64,000 nt of DNA from Candidatus Marivariicella framensis (GTDB lineage: Bacteria > Bacteroidota > Bacteroidia > Flavobacteriales > Flavobacteriaceae). The stretch spans positions 1 through 64,000 of the forward strand of contig CAJJCT010000023.1 of NCBI GenBank assembly GCA_905182735.1, in the 5' to 3' direction. Position 1 is the stretch's first letter; the number at the start of each line of letters is the position of its first letter. The notes below the pieces were generated by a model. That model was given only the letters and a program-made list of their open reading frames with translations, was not told the origin of the DNA and did not search any database. Below are positions 17,453 to 26,336 of the stretch, piece by piece. Both the position numbers and the translations under genes were made by a program.

Positions 17453-19051
17453 ATGAAAAAGCTACTTCTTGTTTTACTGTTTGTTCCACTTGTTTATTGT
17501 TCTTCAGATAGTGAAAGTGAAGCTACAACACCACCTCCAACCACTACAACTCCTCCGCCTGTTGTAAATTATACTCTCACCGTTAGTGCGGGAGATGGTG
17601 GAGCTGTTAGTTCAACAGGAGGCACTTATACCTCTGGAGAATCAGTAAGCATTACGGCTACAGCTAATTCAGAGTATGTTTTTTCAGGATGGTCTAACGG
17701 TTCTACTGATAATCCTTTGAGTGTAACGATGAACTCAAACCAAACTATTACCGCATCATTTGAAAAGGTAACATATACTTTATCAACTTCTACTGAAGGA
17801 GAGGGAACGGTTACAGAGGTTTTGGTTTCTTCTGGAAGAACTGCAGATTATAATTCTGGAAGTTTGGTAAGATTAACTGCTGTGCCATCAGATGGATGGA
17901 GTTTTAATGGATGGACTGGAGACTATATTGGAGTAGAAAACCCTATAGAGGTAGATGTTACCCAAGCTAAAAGTTTTAATGCGGTTTTTGAAGCACAACC
18001 ATCAGTGAGTTCAACTTATTTAGGTACAAATTGTAAAGAAGTTTCTTACTCAAGTAAGCCTGATGCAGATTATGTCAATGGTGATTATTCTTATTACACA
18101 TACGGATGGCAATCGGATGGGACAGACCAAAATTCCTGTGTTAATGCCTATAACGGGGTTACTACTTTTGGAGTAGATTTGGTCAATGCTGTTTTGTCTG
18201 ACGCGAAAGAAAAACTGGGTCAAATTGTCCCAGTAAATGCTTGGATATTCCATACTCAAAATTCAGATATAGAAACTATTTGCTCAGACTACTCACCCTT
18301 TACAGACGATTCAAGCTGTTTTGATCTTCAACAAATGGCTGCTGCAACGGTTACACAATATGTATTACATAATGGTGGAGAATTTAAACTTTCTGAAATT
18401 TTCTGGAGTGATGAACAACAAAATGGTACAGGTTATAAGGTTGCTTACCATGAATTTTTTCACGTCCACCAAAATTCTCATAAGTTTTATTTCGAAGAAA
18501 CTGAGAATTTTGGTATCAACATGACACAATTTAGAAATGTTGATGACAACGAGGGAGTAAATTTAGTTGGACCCGTATGGCTTGAAGAGGGGGGAGCTGA
18601 GTTTGCAGGCGTTTGGTACTCATCTTTAAAAGGATGGGTAAACTATAATGAAAATTGGATAAATTATTTGGATGAAGCCAGAAGTGTTATTTCTGACGCT
18701 GCATCGAGAGGGGATATAGTTTCTTTGAGGGATTACGAGACTAGATATTCGATTCAGAAAGTAGAATCTTCTGAAAATCCAACGGGCACATCAAGAGAAT
18801 TCGCATATGCATATTCAGGAGGTGGACTAGCACATATATACTTAATTAGTAAGGGCTTTACTGATTTAAATAATTCAATGATTGAGTATTACAGGAACAT
18901 AGCAGAATTAGAAAGGGAACATATTGGCGAGGGATATATTTATGCATTTGAGGAATATTTTGGAATGCCTTTAGATAGTTTTTATACTGAATTTGACGAT
19001 TTTATGTTGAAACCTAGAGAAGAACAATTATCTATCCTAGGATTAGAATAA
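17453..19051 (+). CDS. Surface lipoprotein: InlB-type repeats plus HExxH metalloprotease-like domain
   Basis: The 532-residue product has a lipoprotein signal (Cys16, LVYCSSDS) and a Thr/Pro-rich linker (residues 24-40). Two repeat units follow (about 42-105 and 107-180), each with a GxGxV...G...Y..G..V.ltA.p..gw.F.GW pattern ending in F, typical of divergent InlB B-repeat/bacterial repeat domains. The C-terminal domain has H333-E-F-F-H337 and, about 40 residues later, WLEEGGAEF, which could supply the third ligand as in gluzincins. It is probably a surface-anchored zinc protease. The substrate is unknown. It is followed by another secreted metalloprotease. Confidence 0.7.
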   Translation: MKKLLLVLLFVPLVYCSSDSESEATTPPPTTTTPPPVVNYTLTVSAGDGGAVSSTGGTYTSGESVSITATANSEYVFSGWSNGSTDNPLSVTMNSNQTITASFEKVTYTLSTSTEGEGTVTEVLVSSGRTADYNSGSLVRLTAVPSDGWSFNGWTGDYIGVENPIEVDVTQAKSFNAVFEAQPSVSSTYLGTNCKEVSYSSKPDADYVNGDYSYYTYGWQSDGTDQNSCVNAYNGVTTFGVDLVNAVLSDAKEKLGQIVPVNAWIFHTQNSDIETICSDYSPFTDDSSCFDLQQMAAATVTQYVLHNGGEFKLSEIFWSDEQQNGTGYKVAYHEFFHVHQNSHKFYFEETENFGINMTQFRNVDDNEGVNLVGPVWLEEGGAEFAGVWYSSLKGWVNYNENWINYLDEARSVISDAASRGDIVSLRDYETRYSIQKVESSENPTGTSREFAYAYSGGGLAHIYLISKGFTDLNNSMIEYYRNIAELEREHIGEGYIYAFEEYFGMPLDSFYTEFDDFMLKPREEQLSILGLE

Positions 19052-19246
19052 AGCATACTTTGCAAGGTTTAAATGAATCTAACTTTAAACTAAGGTTCAT
19101 GATATTTACCAATCTAAGAATTTTAGATCTAAAGTATCAGTATAAAGTTACGATAGGAAGATTGGGTAACCACAGAAGATATGTGACTTCTTACAATATT
19201 TAATCTCCTAAATAATAGTCTGCAATATCTTCTTCTTTTAAATCAG

Positions 19247-19264
19247 GTATTTTTAATTCCTTAC
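19247..19264 (+). promoter_or_regulatory. 18-bp upstream element shared with 4251-4268
   Basis: Identical to the 18-mer upstream of the 4303 gene. Here it ends only 10 bp before the ATG at 19275, so a promoter role would place the transcript start very close to the start codon. A shared origin by duplication is the alternative. Confidence 0.4.
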
Positions 19265-19274
19265 ATTTAATACT

Positions 19275-22200
19275 ATGAAAAAGTTACTTCTTCTACTTTT
19301 ACTCCCGATAGTTTCTTTTAGTCAAGACTCTTTAATTTGCGTAATTGATAATGCAAACAATTTACTTCCTTCATCATATAATTTGAATGCAAATAATTTA
19401 AAAAAAACAAACGACAATAAAGAGACGATGAATCTCTGTGTTGCGGTTGGAGGTAAAGTCTGGAAAGATAACAGTCGAAACTCTTTATATGATAATAATG
19501 AACCTCTGATTGAAGGGGTTAATGTTGCTCTCTATAGTGATGATGATGGGGATGGGAATCCTACTAATTGGAATGGAGCTATTAAAACTGATCAAAATGG
19601 AGAATATAGGTTTAGTGGTTTAGATCCTGGAAAATATATTGTATTTATTTGGTTAGTTGATAACTGGGGTGTAAATGAACCATTACACAACTTGTACTCT
19701 TCACCAATTTTTTCTGCAGACCCTAATAATGATATTATAAATGATAATAGTGGTCCTGGAGAGCAAATGTTTGATTTGTCATTTTATCCTAAACCAAGAG
19801 GTCCAAGAGATATACGTAGTGGGATTATTGATCTTTCAATAAACGAAGAACCTACGAATGAAAATGTAGTCATGAATGTTGGAGATTGTTCTGACAGTTC
19901 AGAAAACATGACTATTGATTTTGGTTTTTATTCTAATGAGATTTCTCCTTGTGATTGGATTCCCTCCGGAGATGGACTTTCTGAATTTATATTAGCCTTA
20001 AACGCAATGACAAATCATGTGAATGATAACAACTTATTAATTGAAAATCAATTAATAAATCATTTGAACACCATCAAAAGCTATGCATTATGTAATCTTT
20101 CGGCTGCAAAAACAGAGATATTTGATTTTACAGATACTTACGAGGAAAACAATCCTCCTGTTTTTTCCAACAATAATAGCCCAGTCAAGTTCTCTGAACT
20201 AGCAATTGAGACACAAGCATTCATCTTTTTACAACAAACTATTTTTGATGAACAATATTCAGACTCTAATTTAATTAATATGTCAGGAATTAAGTATGAA
20301 GCGGCTAACCATTTTCCTGGAGAAGTTAATCAAAATGCTCCAAGAGTTGAAAGTACATTGGTTGAGATTGATGGTAATTATAGTTATGTTCCTGGCGCTA
20401 GACATTTAGGTGATACCTGGCCTGCTAAGAGACCTACTGGCTATTATGTAGCTCCAGGAGAGCTAGTTACCATTACAATTCCCAATGATTTTATAGATAA
20501 AGAACTCAAAGTAAAGGTTGGTGTTCACGAGAGAGACCATTCAAACCTTGGAGAAACTAATCGATTTTTAAGAATATCCAAAGATTACAAATTAGATAAT
20601 GAAATAACTACCATTATGAATCCTTTTGGAGGAGGTATTTATATTTTAGTTCCTGAAGGATCAAGCCTAGGTTCATTTAATATTACAATTAATGGGGCTG
20701 TTAAAGCTCCTTATTTTTCGTGTAGAAATGAAAATGAGACCAATCTTAGCGTATGGCAAGATGAATTAGCTAGTCAAAACGTTCCATGGGCAGATATAGA
20801 AGGAGATAAATTTATGATGACCGTCAGAAGTGATCACCTCTACGGAAATGGTTCAATAAATTTAACAGATCCAACTTTTTTAATGCAAAAATGGGATGAG
20901 GTAGCAGATGCCTTTAATTTCATTGGAGGTAGACCTCCTTTCAGATCTCGAGCAGAGTATATCATTTCTGATTCAAGAATACCTGATGGAAGTTATGGAA
21001 CTGGTTATCCTGCAGTATACGACCAAAATGATAATGGAATGATTCCCACTTCTTTACTTTTTGAAAACAGTTATACTGATGGAGGAGTAATGACATTGTT
21101 TCATGAAATGGGACATCTAGAATGGCATCCTACTTTAAATAAAAGTATAGAATCAATAGTTCACTTACCTGCAGTTTACTTATGGAATACCTACGATAAC
21201 GTTCCATTAGATATAGCTTTTAAATATTCTGCATTTCAGAGATTAACGATGGATCAAACAACTATAGATTGGATTATGACCGATAATTTCAGAAATAATA
21301 GACCAATGGAATGTGATCCAACTGTGGAGTCAAGTGTTTGCCAAGAAGTTAGATATCAACACAGGGGTCATGCTATGTATGTTGAAATAGCTGAACTTTT
21401 CGGCTGGGAAGCCATATATAATACTCATAAAATATTTTATGACGAATGGAAAGATAATGACCAAGAAGAATGGAATTTCATGAATCCTTCTAATGGAAAT
21501 AGCATAGAAGGTGATGAATTAATCCTAGCAGCATCTAATTCTAACCAAGTTAACATGGCTCCGCTTTTTCATTTTTGGGGACTTCACCCATCAAATTCAA
21601 TAATGAGTCAATTAAATAGCTTACCTAATTCCTGTCAGATATATAACAGAATTCTTCACTATAAATCAATAACCCCTGATAATACTGAAGAATTTAAAAC
21701 ATGGTATGATTTGAATTATGAACCAGTAGGTGGAGTTCAACAAGTTAGGTATGACTATGCACTAAGTAATTATGATTCCGATAATTACAGTCAAAAAATA
21801 AATGAGCAAATTGATTTTATTATTGAAACTTACTTTGGTGATGAAAATTATAACTCTAATGGTATAATTGAATGTCCTGATAACCTTATACAAGAACCTT
21901 TTAATCCTCCAGCCAATAACTTTAATGTTGGAGTTGTTGGTGCTTCATGTGTTGGTCAAAGTAGTGGTAAAATAAACATTTTATTAGTTGACCAATCTAA
22001 AAACTATATAGCTTCTTTAGATGGAAATGAATTTATTAATTTTAATCTCACTAAAGGATACAGTCAATCTTTTGAAAACCTTAGTACTGGGGTTCATCAG
22101 GTGTGTTTTTCTGTAGATGTTGATGCTAATTTTACTAGGTGCTTCTCCCTTAACGTAACAGAACCGCAACCACTATCAGTTTATTCTAAAGTAGATTCTT

Positions 22201-22625
22201 CCAAAAAATCATTATCGCTGAATATGGGTGGATCAAATAGATATACGATAAGACTAAATGGTAAAATATCAGTAATTGAATCGAACTTTTCTGAACTTCA
22301 ATTAAAATCGGGGATCAACCTACTTGAGGTTTACACCGACCAGGAATGTCAAGGAGTTTATACTGAAGAAATTTTTGTTAGTGAAGAAGTTCAATACTAT
22401 CCAAACCCAACTAGTGGATCTGTTCAGGTATTTGTCTCTGGAGAAGACAAACAGGTAAATCTAAGCATTAATGGTGTTAGCGGTTATTGTTATTCCGATC
22501 AATCAGTCGCCGTATCTAGTTCAAGAAAAATTGATTTGGACCTGTCTTCATTTAATAATGGGGTATACATTATTAATGTTGAAGGACCAACAGTTAGTAA
22601 ATCATTTAAGATAATTAAAAAATAG
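19275..22625 (+). CDS. Secreted M60-like metallopeptidase with SdrD-type domain and T9SS sorting domain
   Basis: The 1116-residue product has a signal peptide (1-17). An SdrD B-like beta domain follows (about 53-165: GGKVWKDNSRNSLYD..., GEYRFSGLDPGKY). An M60-like peptidase region covers about 370-760, with the accessory motif ARHLGDTWPAKRPTGYY and the active site H610-E-M-G-H614 with E626 as likely third ligand. The end (residues 1043-1116, YYPNPTSG...NNGVYIINV...KSFKIIKK) is a type A T9SS sorting domain, so the protein is exported across the outer membrane. M60-like enzymes attack glycoproteins such as mucins. Preceding it is another surface metalloprotease, which suggests a joint role. Confidence 0.82.
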   Translation: MKKLLLLLLLPIVSFSQDSLICVIDNANNLLPSSYNLNANNLKKTNDNKETMNLCVAVGGKVWKDNSRNSLYDNNEPLIEGVNVALYSDDDGDGNPTNWNGAIKTDQNGEYRFSGLDPGKYIVFIWLVDNWGVNEPLHNLYSSPIFSADPNNDIINDNSGPGEQMFDLSFYPKPRGPRDIRSGIIDLSINEEPTNENVVMNVGDCSDSSENMTIDFGFYSNEISPCDWIPSGDGLSEFILALNAMTNHVNDNNLLIENQLINHLNTIKSYALCNLSAAKTEIFDFTDTYEENNPPVFSNNNSPVKFSELAIETQAFIFLQQTIFDEQYSDSNLINMSGIKYEAANHFPGEVNQNAPRVESTLVEIDGNYSYVPGARHLGDTWPAKRPTGYYVAPGELVTITIPNDFIDKELKVKVGVHERDHSNLGETNRFLRISKDYKLDNEITTIMNPFGGGIYILVPEGSSLGSFNITINGAVKAPYFSCRNENETNLSVWQDELASQNVPWADIEGDKFMMTVRSDHLYGNGSINLTDPTFLMQKWDEVADAFNFIGGRPPFRSRAEYIISDSRIPDGSYGTGYPAVYDQNDNGMIPTSLLFENSYTDGGVMTLFHEMGHLEWHPTLNKSIESIVHLPAVYLWNTYDNVPLDIAFKYSAFQRLTMDQTTIDWIMTDNFRNNRPMECDPTVESSVCQEVRYQHRGHAMYVEIAELFGWEAIYNTHKIFYDEWKDNDQEEWNFMNPSNGNSIEGDELILAASNSNQVNMAPLFHFWGLHPSNSIMSQLNSLPNSCQIYNRILHYKSITPDNTEEFKTWYDLNYEPVGGVQQVRYDYALSNYDSDNYSQKINEQIDFIIETYFGDENYNSNGIIECPDNLIQEPFNPPANNFNVGVVGASCVGQSSGKINILLVDQSKNYIASLDGNEFINFNLTKGYSQSFENLSTGVHQVCFSVDVDANFTRCFSLNVTEPQPLSVYSKVDSSKKSLSLNMGGSNRYTIRLNGKISVIESNFSELQLKSGINLLEVYTDQECQGVYTEEIFVSEEVQYYPNPTSGSVQVFVSGEDKQVNLSINGVSGYCYSDQSVAVSSSRKIDLDLSSFNNGVYIINVEGPTVSKSFKIIKK

Positions 22626-22759
22626 GCATATCTTCTTCAATTGGATAATATACCCATATAGCGAAGCACTCCCAAAAAGCAAAGTGGATTTAATTTTAGA
22701 GTAGTGGGGTAATTCTTTAAGTTCTTGGAACAGATTTTTTAGACTTTTAGATCACTAGC

Positions 22760-22777
22760 CGTACAATAATCGTACAA
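22760..22777. repeat. Tandem direct repeat CGTACAA, 11-bp period
   Basis: The 7-mer cgtacaa occurs at 22760-22766 and 22771-22777, about 12 bp from the terminator of tRNA-Ser. It resembles the repeat pairs at 10387 and 17356 in size, period and the shared ACAA core of two of the three. Confidence 0.4.
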
Positions 22778-22788
22778 ATACGCATAAT

Positions 22789-22826
22789 AAAAAACCCTAA
22801 CATATTGATAATTAATATACTAGGGA
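22789..22826 (-). terminator. Terminator of tRNA-Ser
   Basis: The stem CCCTA/TAGGG (22795-22799 with 22821-22825) has an inner ATATT/AATAT stem and, on the minus strand, a T6 tail. It begins 10 bp after the tRNA 3' end. Confidence 0.78.
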
Positions 22827-22851
22827 ATTTACTTGCGGAGAAAGAGGGATT
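22789..22851 (-). repeat. Right copy of the direct repeat (tRNA-Ser 3' end plus terminator)
   Basis: This is the intact counterpart of 10244-10307: the terminator and the last 16 bases of the tRNA-Ser gene. It marks the probable right edge of the 12.5-kb island. Confidence 0.55.
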
Positions 22852-22920
22852 CGAACCCCCGGAGGTGTGACCCTCAACAGTTTTCAAGACTGCCGCATTC
22901 GACCACTCTGCCATTTCTCC
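22836..22920 (-). tRNA. tRNA-Ser (anticodon UGA)
   Basis: The minus strand folds as an 85-nt tRNA with acceptor stem GGAGAAA/TTTCTCC, discriminator G, T-arm GGGGGTTCGAATCCCTC, a long class II variable arm and anticodon loop CTTGAAA with anticodon TGA (plus-strand 22884-22886). No CCA is encoded. The long variable arm and G discriminator fit serine. An open frame read across this gene is an artefact. Confidence 0.95.
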
Positions 22921-23002
22921 TTTGCGGTGGCAAATATACATTGTTTTTTAGGTAATAAAAAAAGTTTGTGCTTGGCTTTTATATACTAAGTATATTTACA
23001 TC

Positions 23003-23755
23003 ATGGAAGGAATTCAGGAAGTTTTAATATTGATTGTGTCTGGCTTTATTGCCGGCGTGATTAACACCTTAGCGGGTGGTGGATCTTTATTAACACTTCC
23101 AATATTAATTTTTTTAGGTCTGCCTCCAGGCGTTGCAAACGGAACAAATAGAATTGGAATTTTGATGCAATCAATTTCAGGAACATTGGGATATAAAAGT
23201 AAGGGCATAAGCACCTATCCATTTAATCTTTATTTAGGAATTTCAGCATCAATTGGTGCTATAATTGGAGCGCAGATTGCTATTGATATCCAGGGTGATT
23301 TGTTTAATAAAATTCTAGCAATAATTATTGTAGTAGTTGGGCTTTTGATAGTTTTTAAGCCTAAAAATAATATTAAAGTATTAGAAGAGAGACTGACAGG
23401 TAAATATTTATATATTAGCTGCTTAGGTTTCTTTTTTATTGGTATTTATGGCGGCTTTATTAATGCTGGAATTGGAATTGTTATTATGTTCTTTTTAACT
23501 AGGTATAATAGACTATCTCTTATTAAAACAAATGCTGCTAAAGTTGCTTTAGTTGGTGTTTATACTATTGGTGCTTTAGCTTTATTTGCTTATAATAATA
23601 AAGTTAATTGGTCAATGGGTTTATGGCTTTCTTTTGGAACAATATTTGGAGCTTGGTTTACAAGTAGATATTCTGTGAGAAAAGGGGAGAAGGTTATAAA
23701 ATTCTCTTTATTATTTATGGTTGTAGCAATGGCAGTTAAACTATGGTTCTTTTAA
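23003..23755 (+). CDS. TauE/SafE-family membrane transporter
   Basis: The 250-residue protein has about eight hydrophobic segments in two similar halves. Each half starts with a G/A-rich motif (GFIAGVINTLAGGGSLLTLP; GFFFIGIYGGFINAGIG) characteristic of the TauE/SafE (DUF81) family. Members export or import sulfoacetate, sulfite or other anions, and the substrate here is unknown. The stop overlaps the stop of the convergent ribB by 4 bp. A sulfite link to the sulfonolipid genes at 51.5 kb is conceivable but there is no local evidence for it. Confidence 0.83.
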   Translation: MEGIQEVLILIVSGFIAGVINTLAGGGSLLTLPILIFLGLPPGVANGTNRIGILMQSISGTLGYKSKGISTYPFNLYLGISASIGAIIGAQIAIDIQGDLFNKILAIIIVVVGLLIVFKPKNNIKVLEERLTGKYLYISCLGFFFIGIYGGFINAGIGIVIMFFLTRYNRLSLIKTNAAKVALVGVYTIGALALFAYNNKVNWSMGLWLSFGTIFGAWFTSRYSVRKGEKVIKFSLLFMVVAMAVKLWFF

Positions 23756-24885
23756 TAACCTACTTGGTCCGTTATCTCTAATCCATATCCAGTTAATCCA
23801 ATTCTAGGTATTTGTTTTGAATTACTAACTATTCTCAACTTTGTAATATTTAAGTCATGTAATATCTGTGCTCCGATACCAAAATCTTTATAATCCATTC
23901 TTAAAGGAGGAACTTGATTTACTTTTCCATCATCTTGAATATCCTTTAATGAATTGATTCGAGATAACAGATCTTCACTTGATTCTTGATGATTAATAAA
24001 AAGTATAGCTCCTTTTTTTTCTTTATTAATTAAGGAAAATATACCATCCAGACTTTTATCAGAAGCTCCAGTAAGAACGCCTAAAATATCATCATGTATT
24101 CTTGATGAATTAATTCTTGTTAAGATTGGTTCTTTTGCCTCCCAATCTCCAATTGAAAGGGCTAAGTGAATCTGACTATTAGTGGTTTGTTGATACGCTC
24201 TTAATCTATATTTGCCATACCTGGTTTCTATTTCTGTATCAACCTTTTTTAAAATTAAACTATCATGTTCCATTCTGTATGCAACTAAGTTTTCTATAGA
24301 TACAATTTTTAAGTCAAACTTTTTCGCAATTTCAACTAGCTCTGGAAGCCTTGCCATTGATCCATCGTCATTAATTATCTCAACTATAACTCCTGCTGGT
24401 TTTAAACCGGCCAACCTTGAAAAATCTATTGCAGCTTCAGTATGACCAGTTCTTCTTAAAACTCCTCCTTCTTTTGCAATTAACGGAAAAATATGTCCAG
24501 GTCTTGAAAGGTTATGAGGTTGAGTGTCGTTATCAACTAATGCTTTAATTGTTTTAGATCTGTCGTTAGCAGATATACCTGTGGTTACTCCATTTCCTTT
24601 TAAATCAACAGAAACTGTGAAAGCAGTCTCCAATGGATCGGTATTATTAGACACCATTTTATCTAAATTTAGATCATAACACCTGTTTTCATTTAATGGA
24701 GCGCAAACTAGTCCTCTTCCATGAGTTATCATGAAATTAACTAGCTCTGGAGTTACTTTTTCGGCAGCGCAGATAAAGTCACCCTCATTTTCTCTATTTT
24801 CATCATCAACGACAATTATAATTTTGCCTTTTTTTATATCTGATATAGCTTCAGAAATTGTATTTAATTCTATTTGTTTTTTCAT
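23752..24885 (-). CDS. ribB: 3,4-dihydroxy-2-butanone 4-phosphate synthase with degenerate GTP cyclohydrolase II domain
   Basis: The start is the ATG at 24885, overlapping the lptG-like stop (TGATG), which gives 377 residues. Residues 1-205 are RibB: DDENRENEGDF, THGRGLVCAPL, RPGHIFPL and RTGHTEAAIDFS, with the acidic and His catalytic residues present. It makes the four-carbon precursor of riboflavin. Residues 210-377 align with GTP cyclohydrolase II (RibA), but the segment that should carry the three zinc-binding cysteines reads LTRINSSRIHDDILGVL with no Cys. The RibA domain is therefore probably inactive and a separate RibA is needed. Last gene of the ftsK-lolA-lptG-ribB unit. Confidence 0.88.
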   Translation of the reverse strand: MKKQIELNTISEAISDIKKGKIIIVVDDENRENEGDFICAAEKVTPELVNFMITHGRGLVCAPLNENRCYDLNLDKMVSNNTDPLETAFTVSVDLKGNGVTTGISANDRSKTIKALVDNDTQPHNLSRPGHIFPLIAKEGGVLRRTGHTEAAIDFSRLAGLKPAGVIVEIINDDGSMARLPELVEIAKKFDLKIVSIENLVAYRMEHDSLILKKVDTEIETRYGKYRLRAYQQTTNSQIHLALSIGDWEAKEPILTRINSSRIHDDILGVLTGASDKSLDGIFSLINKEKKGAILFINHQESSEDLLSRINSLKDIQDDGKVNQVPPLRMDYKDFGIGAQILHDLNITKLRIVSNSKQIPRIGLTGYGLEITDQVGY

Positions 24886-26336
24886 CAATGTTTTTTACCC
24901 CCCATGTATTTAAAATAAAGTTTTTGAATTGGAATTAATAAAGGATCTAGATTTACAAGCCCTTTATCTGAAGATGCTCTTTTAGCTAATATAAAAGCAA
25001 ATGGAGCCAATATTATAGTGGAAATCCACGATGCAAACATTGGTGTAATGCTATTGTCTTCTGCAGCGTTTTTGCTAAAAAGACCTATGTAGTGATAAAT
25101 TAAAAATATTACAACAGATAAAACTAATGGTAAACCCAAACCTCCTTTCTTTATAATTGCACCAAGCGATGCTCCGATGATAAAAAGTAAGATTGAAGCA
25201 AATATTAAAGTATACTTATCATAAAGTGTTGTTTTATGAAGGTTTATTAGCTTTTGGAATAAGAAAAAATTACGTTTTTTGCTTTTTAGGTTATTAATAG
25301 TTCCAGATAAACGAGGGATTGTTGTTCTTATCACTTCAGCATATTTATATTTTTTATCAGCATTGATAAACTCTAAAACATTTGATCTTAAAAGATTAGA
25401 TAAACCAGTACTGTCTTTTTCGATTACAGTAAGTTGAGAAAGACCATTTGTTTTATTGTAATTTTCACTAAATATATTTTTTTGTTCTTCCAAATCAATT
25501 TCCAAAGAATCAATGCTTACTTTTAATTGCTTTGCTTTTTGCATTCTATAGGTGGTCGTATAATCTTGAGCCTCTAGGTCTACATTATTAAATTGTGAAA
25601 GGTCAATATTCATGATATACTCTTCAAAGTGAACTTTTGTAAATGGGTACTTGATTTGATCAGTAAGCTTTTTTGGAACAACATCTTCATATCTATATCC
25701 ATTATAGAGAACCATTTGAAGCATTGCATCTGTAGTTTCACTTCTTAACTCCCCTGATTCTGCTTTTATGACAACTCTATTTTTATTGTCTCTAGTTTTT
25801 TCATGTATAATAATATCTTCCATTAATTGATTATTATCACCATATTTTCTCATCACCTTTATTGTCATTTGACCTAAGTCATTAAAAACACCTTCTCTTA
25901 TCGCTAATGCTGGCTTTAATTTTGAAATATTTTTTCTAAGATTATATGATTTTAATTCTCCATAGGGGATTATATGATTTGAAAAAAAATAGGTGCCAAT
26001 ACCTAAAAAAATATGAAAAAAGACTAATGCTAGCATAGCTCTTTGTAATGAAATCCCTGTAGATTTCATTGCTGCAAACTCATAATTTTCAGATAAAGTA
26101 CCATAGGTCATCAAAGAAGCTAATAAAACAGAGAGAGGAAGGACCAGTGGTACTAGTTTGGGAGAATAGTAGATCAAAAATCTAAATATTGTTAAAAAAT
26201 CCAAACCTTTTCCAGCTAGTTCATCTATGTATAGCCAAAATGCTTGAATTATAAAGATTAGCATACAAATAACAAAGACTGAAACTAATCTAGTAGTGTA
26301 TAGTTTTAAAATATATAAATCAATTATTTTAATCAT
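24885..26336 (-). CDS. LptF/LptG-family (YjgP/YjgQ) permease
   Basis: The 483-residue protein has three N-terminal membrane helices (about 12-35, 55-78, 100-122), a large periplasmic region (about 125-370, partly coiled-coil around 270-300) and three C-terminal helices. This is the layout of LptF/LptG, which extract lipopolysaccharide from the inner membrane with the LptB ATPase. Bacteroidota often keep the two permease genes apart, so whether this is LptF or LptG is not decided here. It starts within the stop of the lolA-like gene (1-bp overlap) and shares one base with ribB, so translation is probably coupled. Confidence 0.85.
   Translation of the reverse strand: MIKIIDLYILKLYTTRLVSVFVICMLIFIIQAFWLYIDELAGKGLDFLTIFRFLIYYSPKLVPLVLPLSVLLASLMTYGTLSENYEFAAMKSTGISLQRAMLALVFFHIFLGIGTYFFSNHIIPYGELKSYNLRKNISKLKPALAIREGVFNDLGQMTIKVMRKYGDNNQLMEDIIIHEKTRDNKNRVVIKAESGELRSETTDAMLQMVLYNGYRYEDVVPKKLTDQIKYPFTKVHFEEYIMNIDLSQFNNVDLEAQDYTTTYRMQKAKQLKVSIDSLEIDLEEQKNIFSENYNKTNGLSQLTVIEKDSTGLSNLLRSNVLEFINADKKYKYAEVIRTTIPRLSGTINNLKSKKRNFFLFQKLINLHKTTLYDKYTLIFASILLFIIGASLGAIIKKGGLGLPLVLSVVIFLIYHYIGLFSKNAAEDNSITPMFASWISTIILAPFAFILAKRASSDKGLVNLDPLLIPIQKLYFKYMGGKKH

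Noticed and set aside
10244-22851. Active mobile element
   Set aside because: No integrase, transposase, relaxase or phage gene is recognisable within the bracketed region, so I describe it as a relic island only.
22747-22941. 64-codon frame across tRNA-Ser
   Set aside because: It covers the tRNA gene, terminator and repeats. The peptide is a read-through of tRNA sequence.
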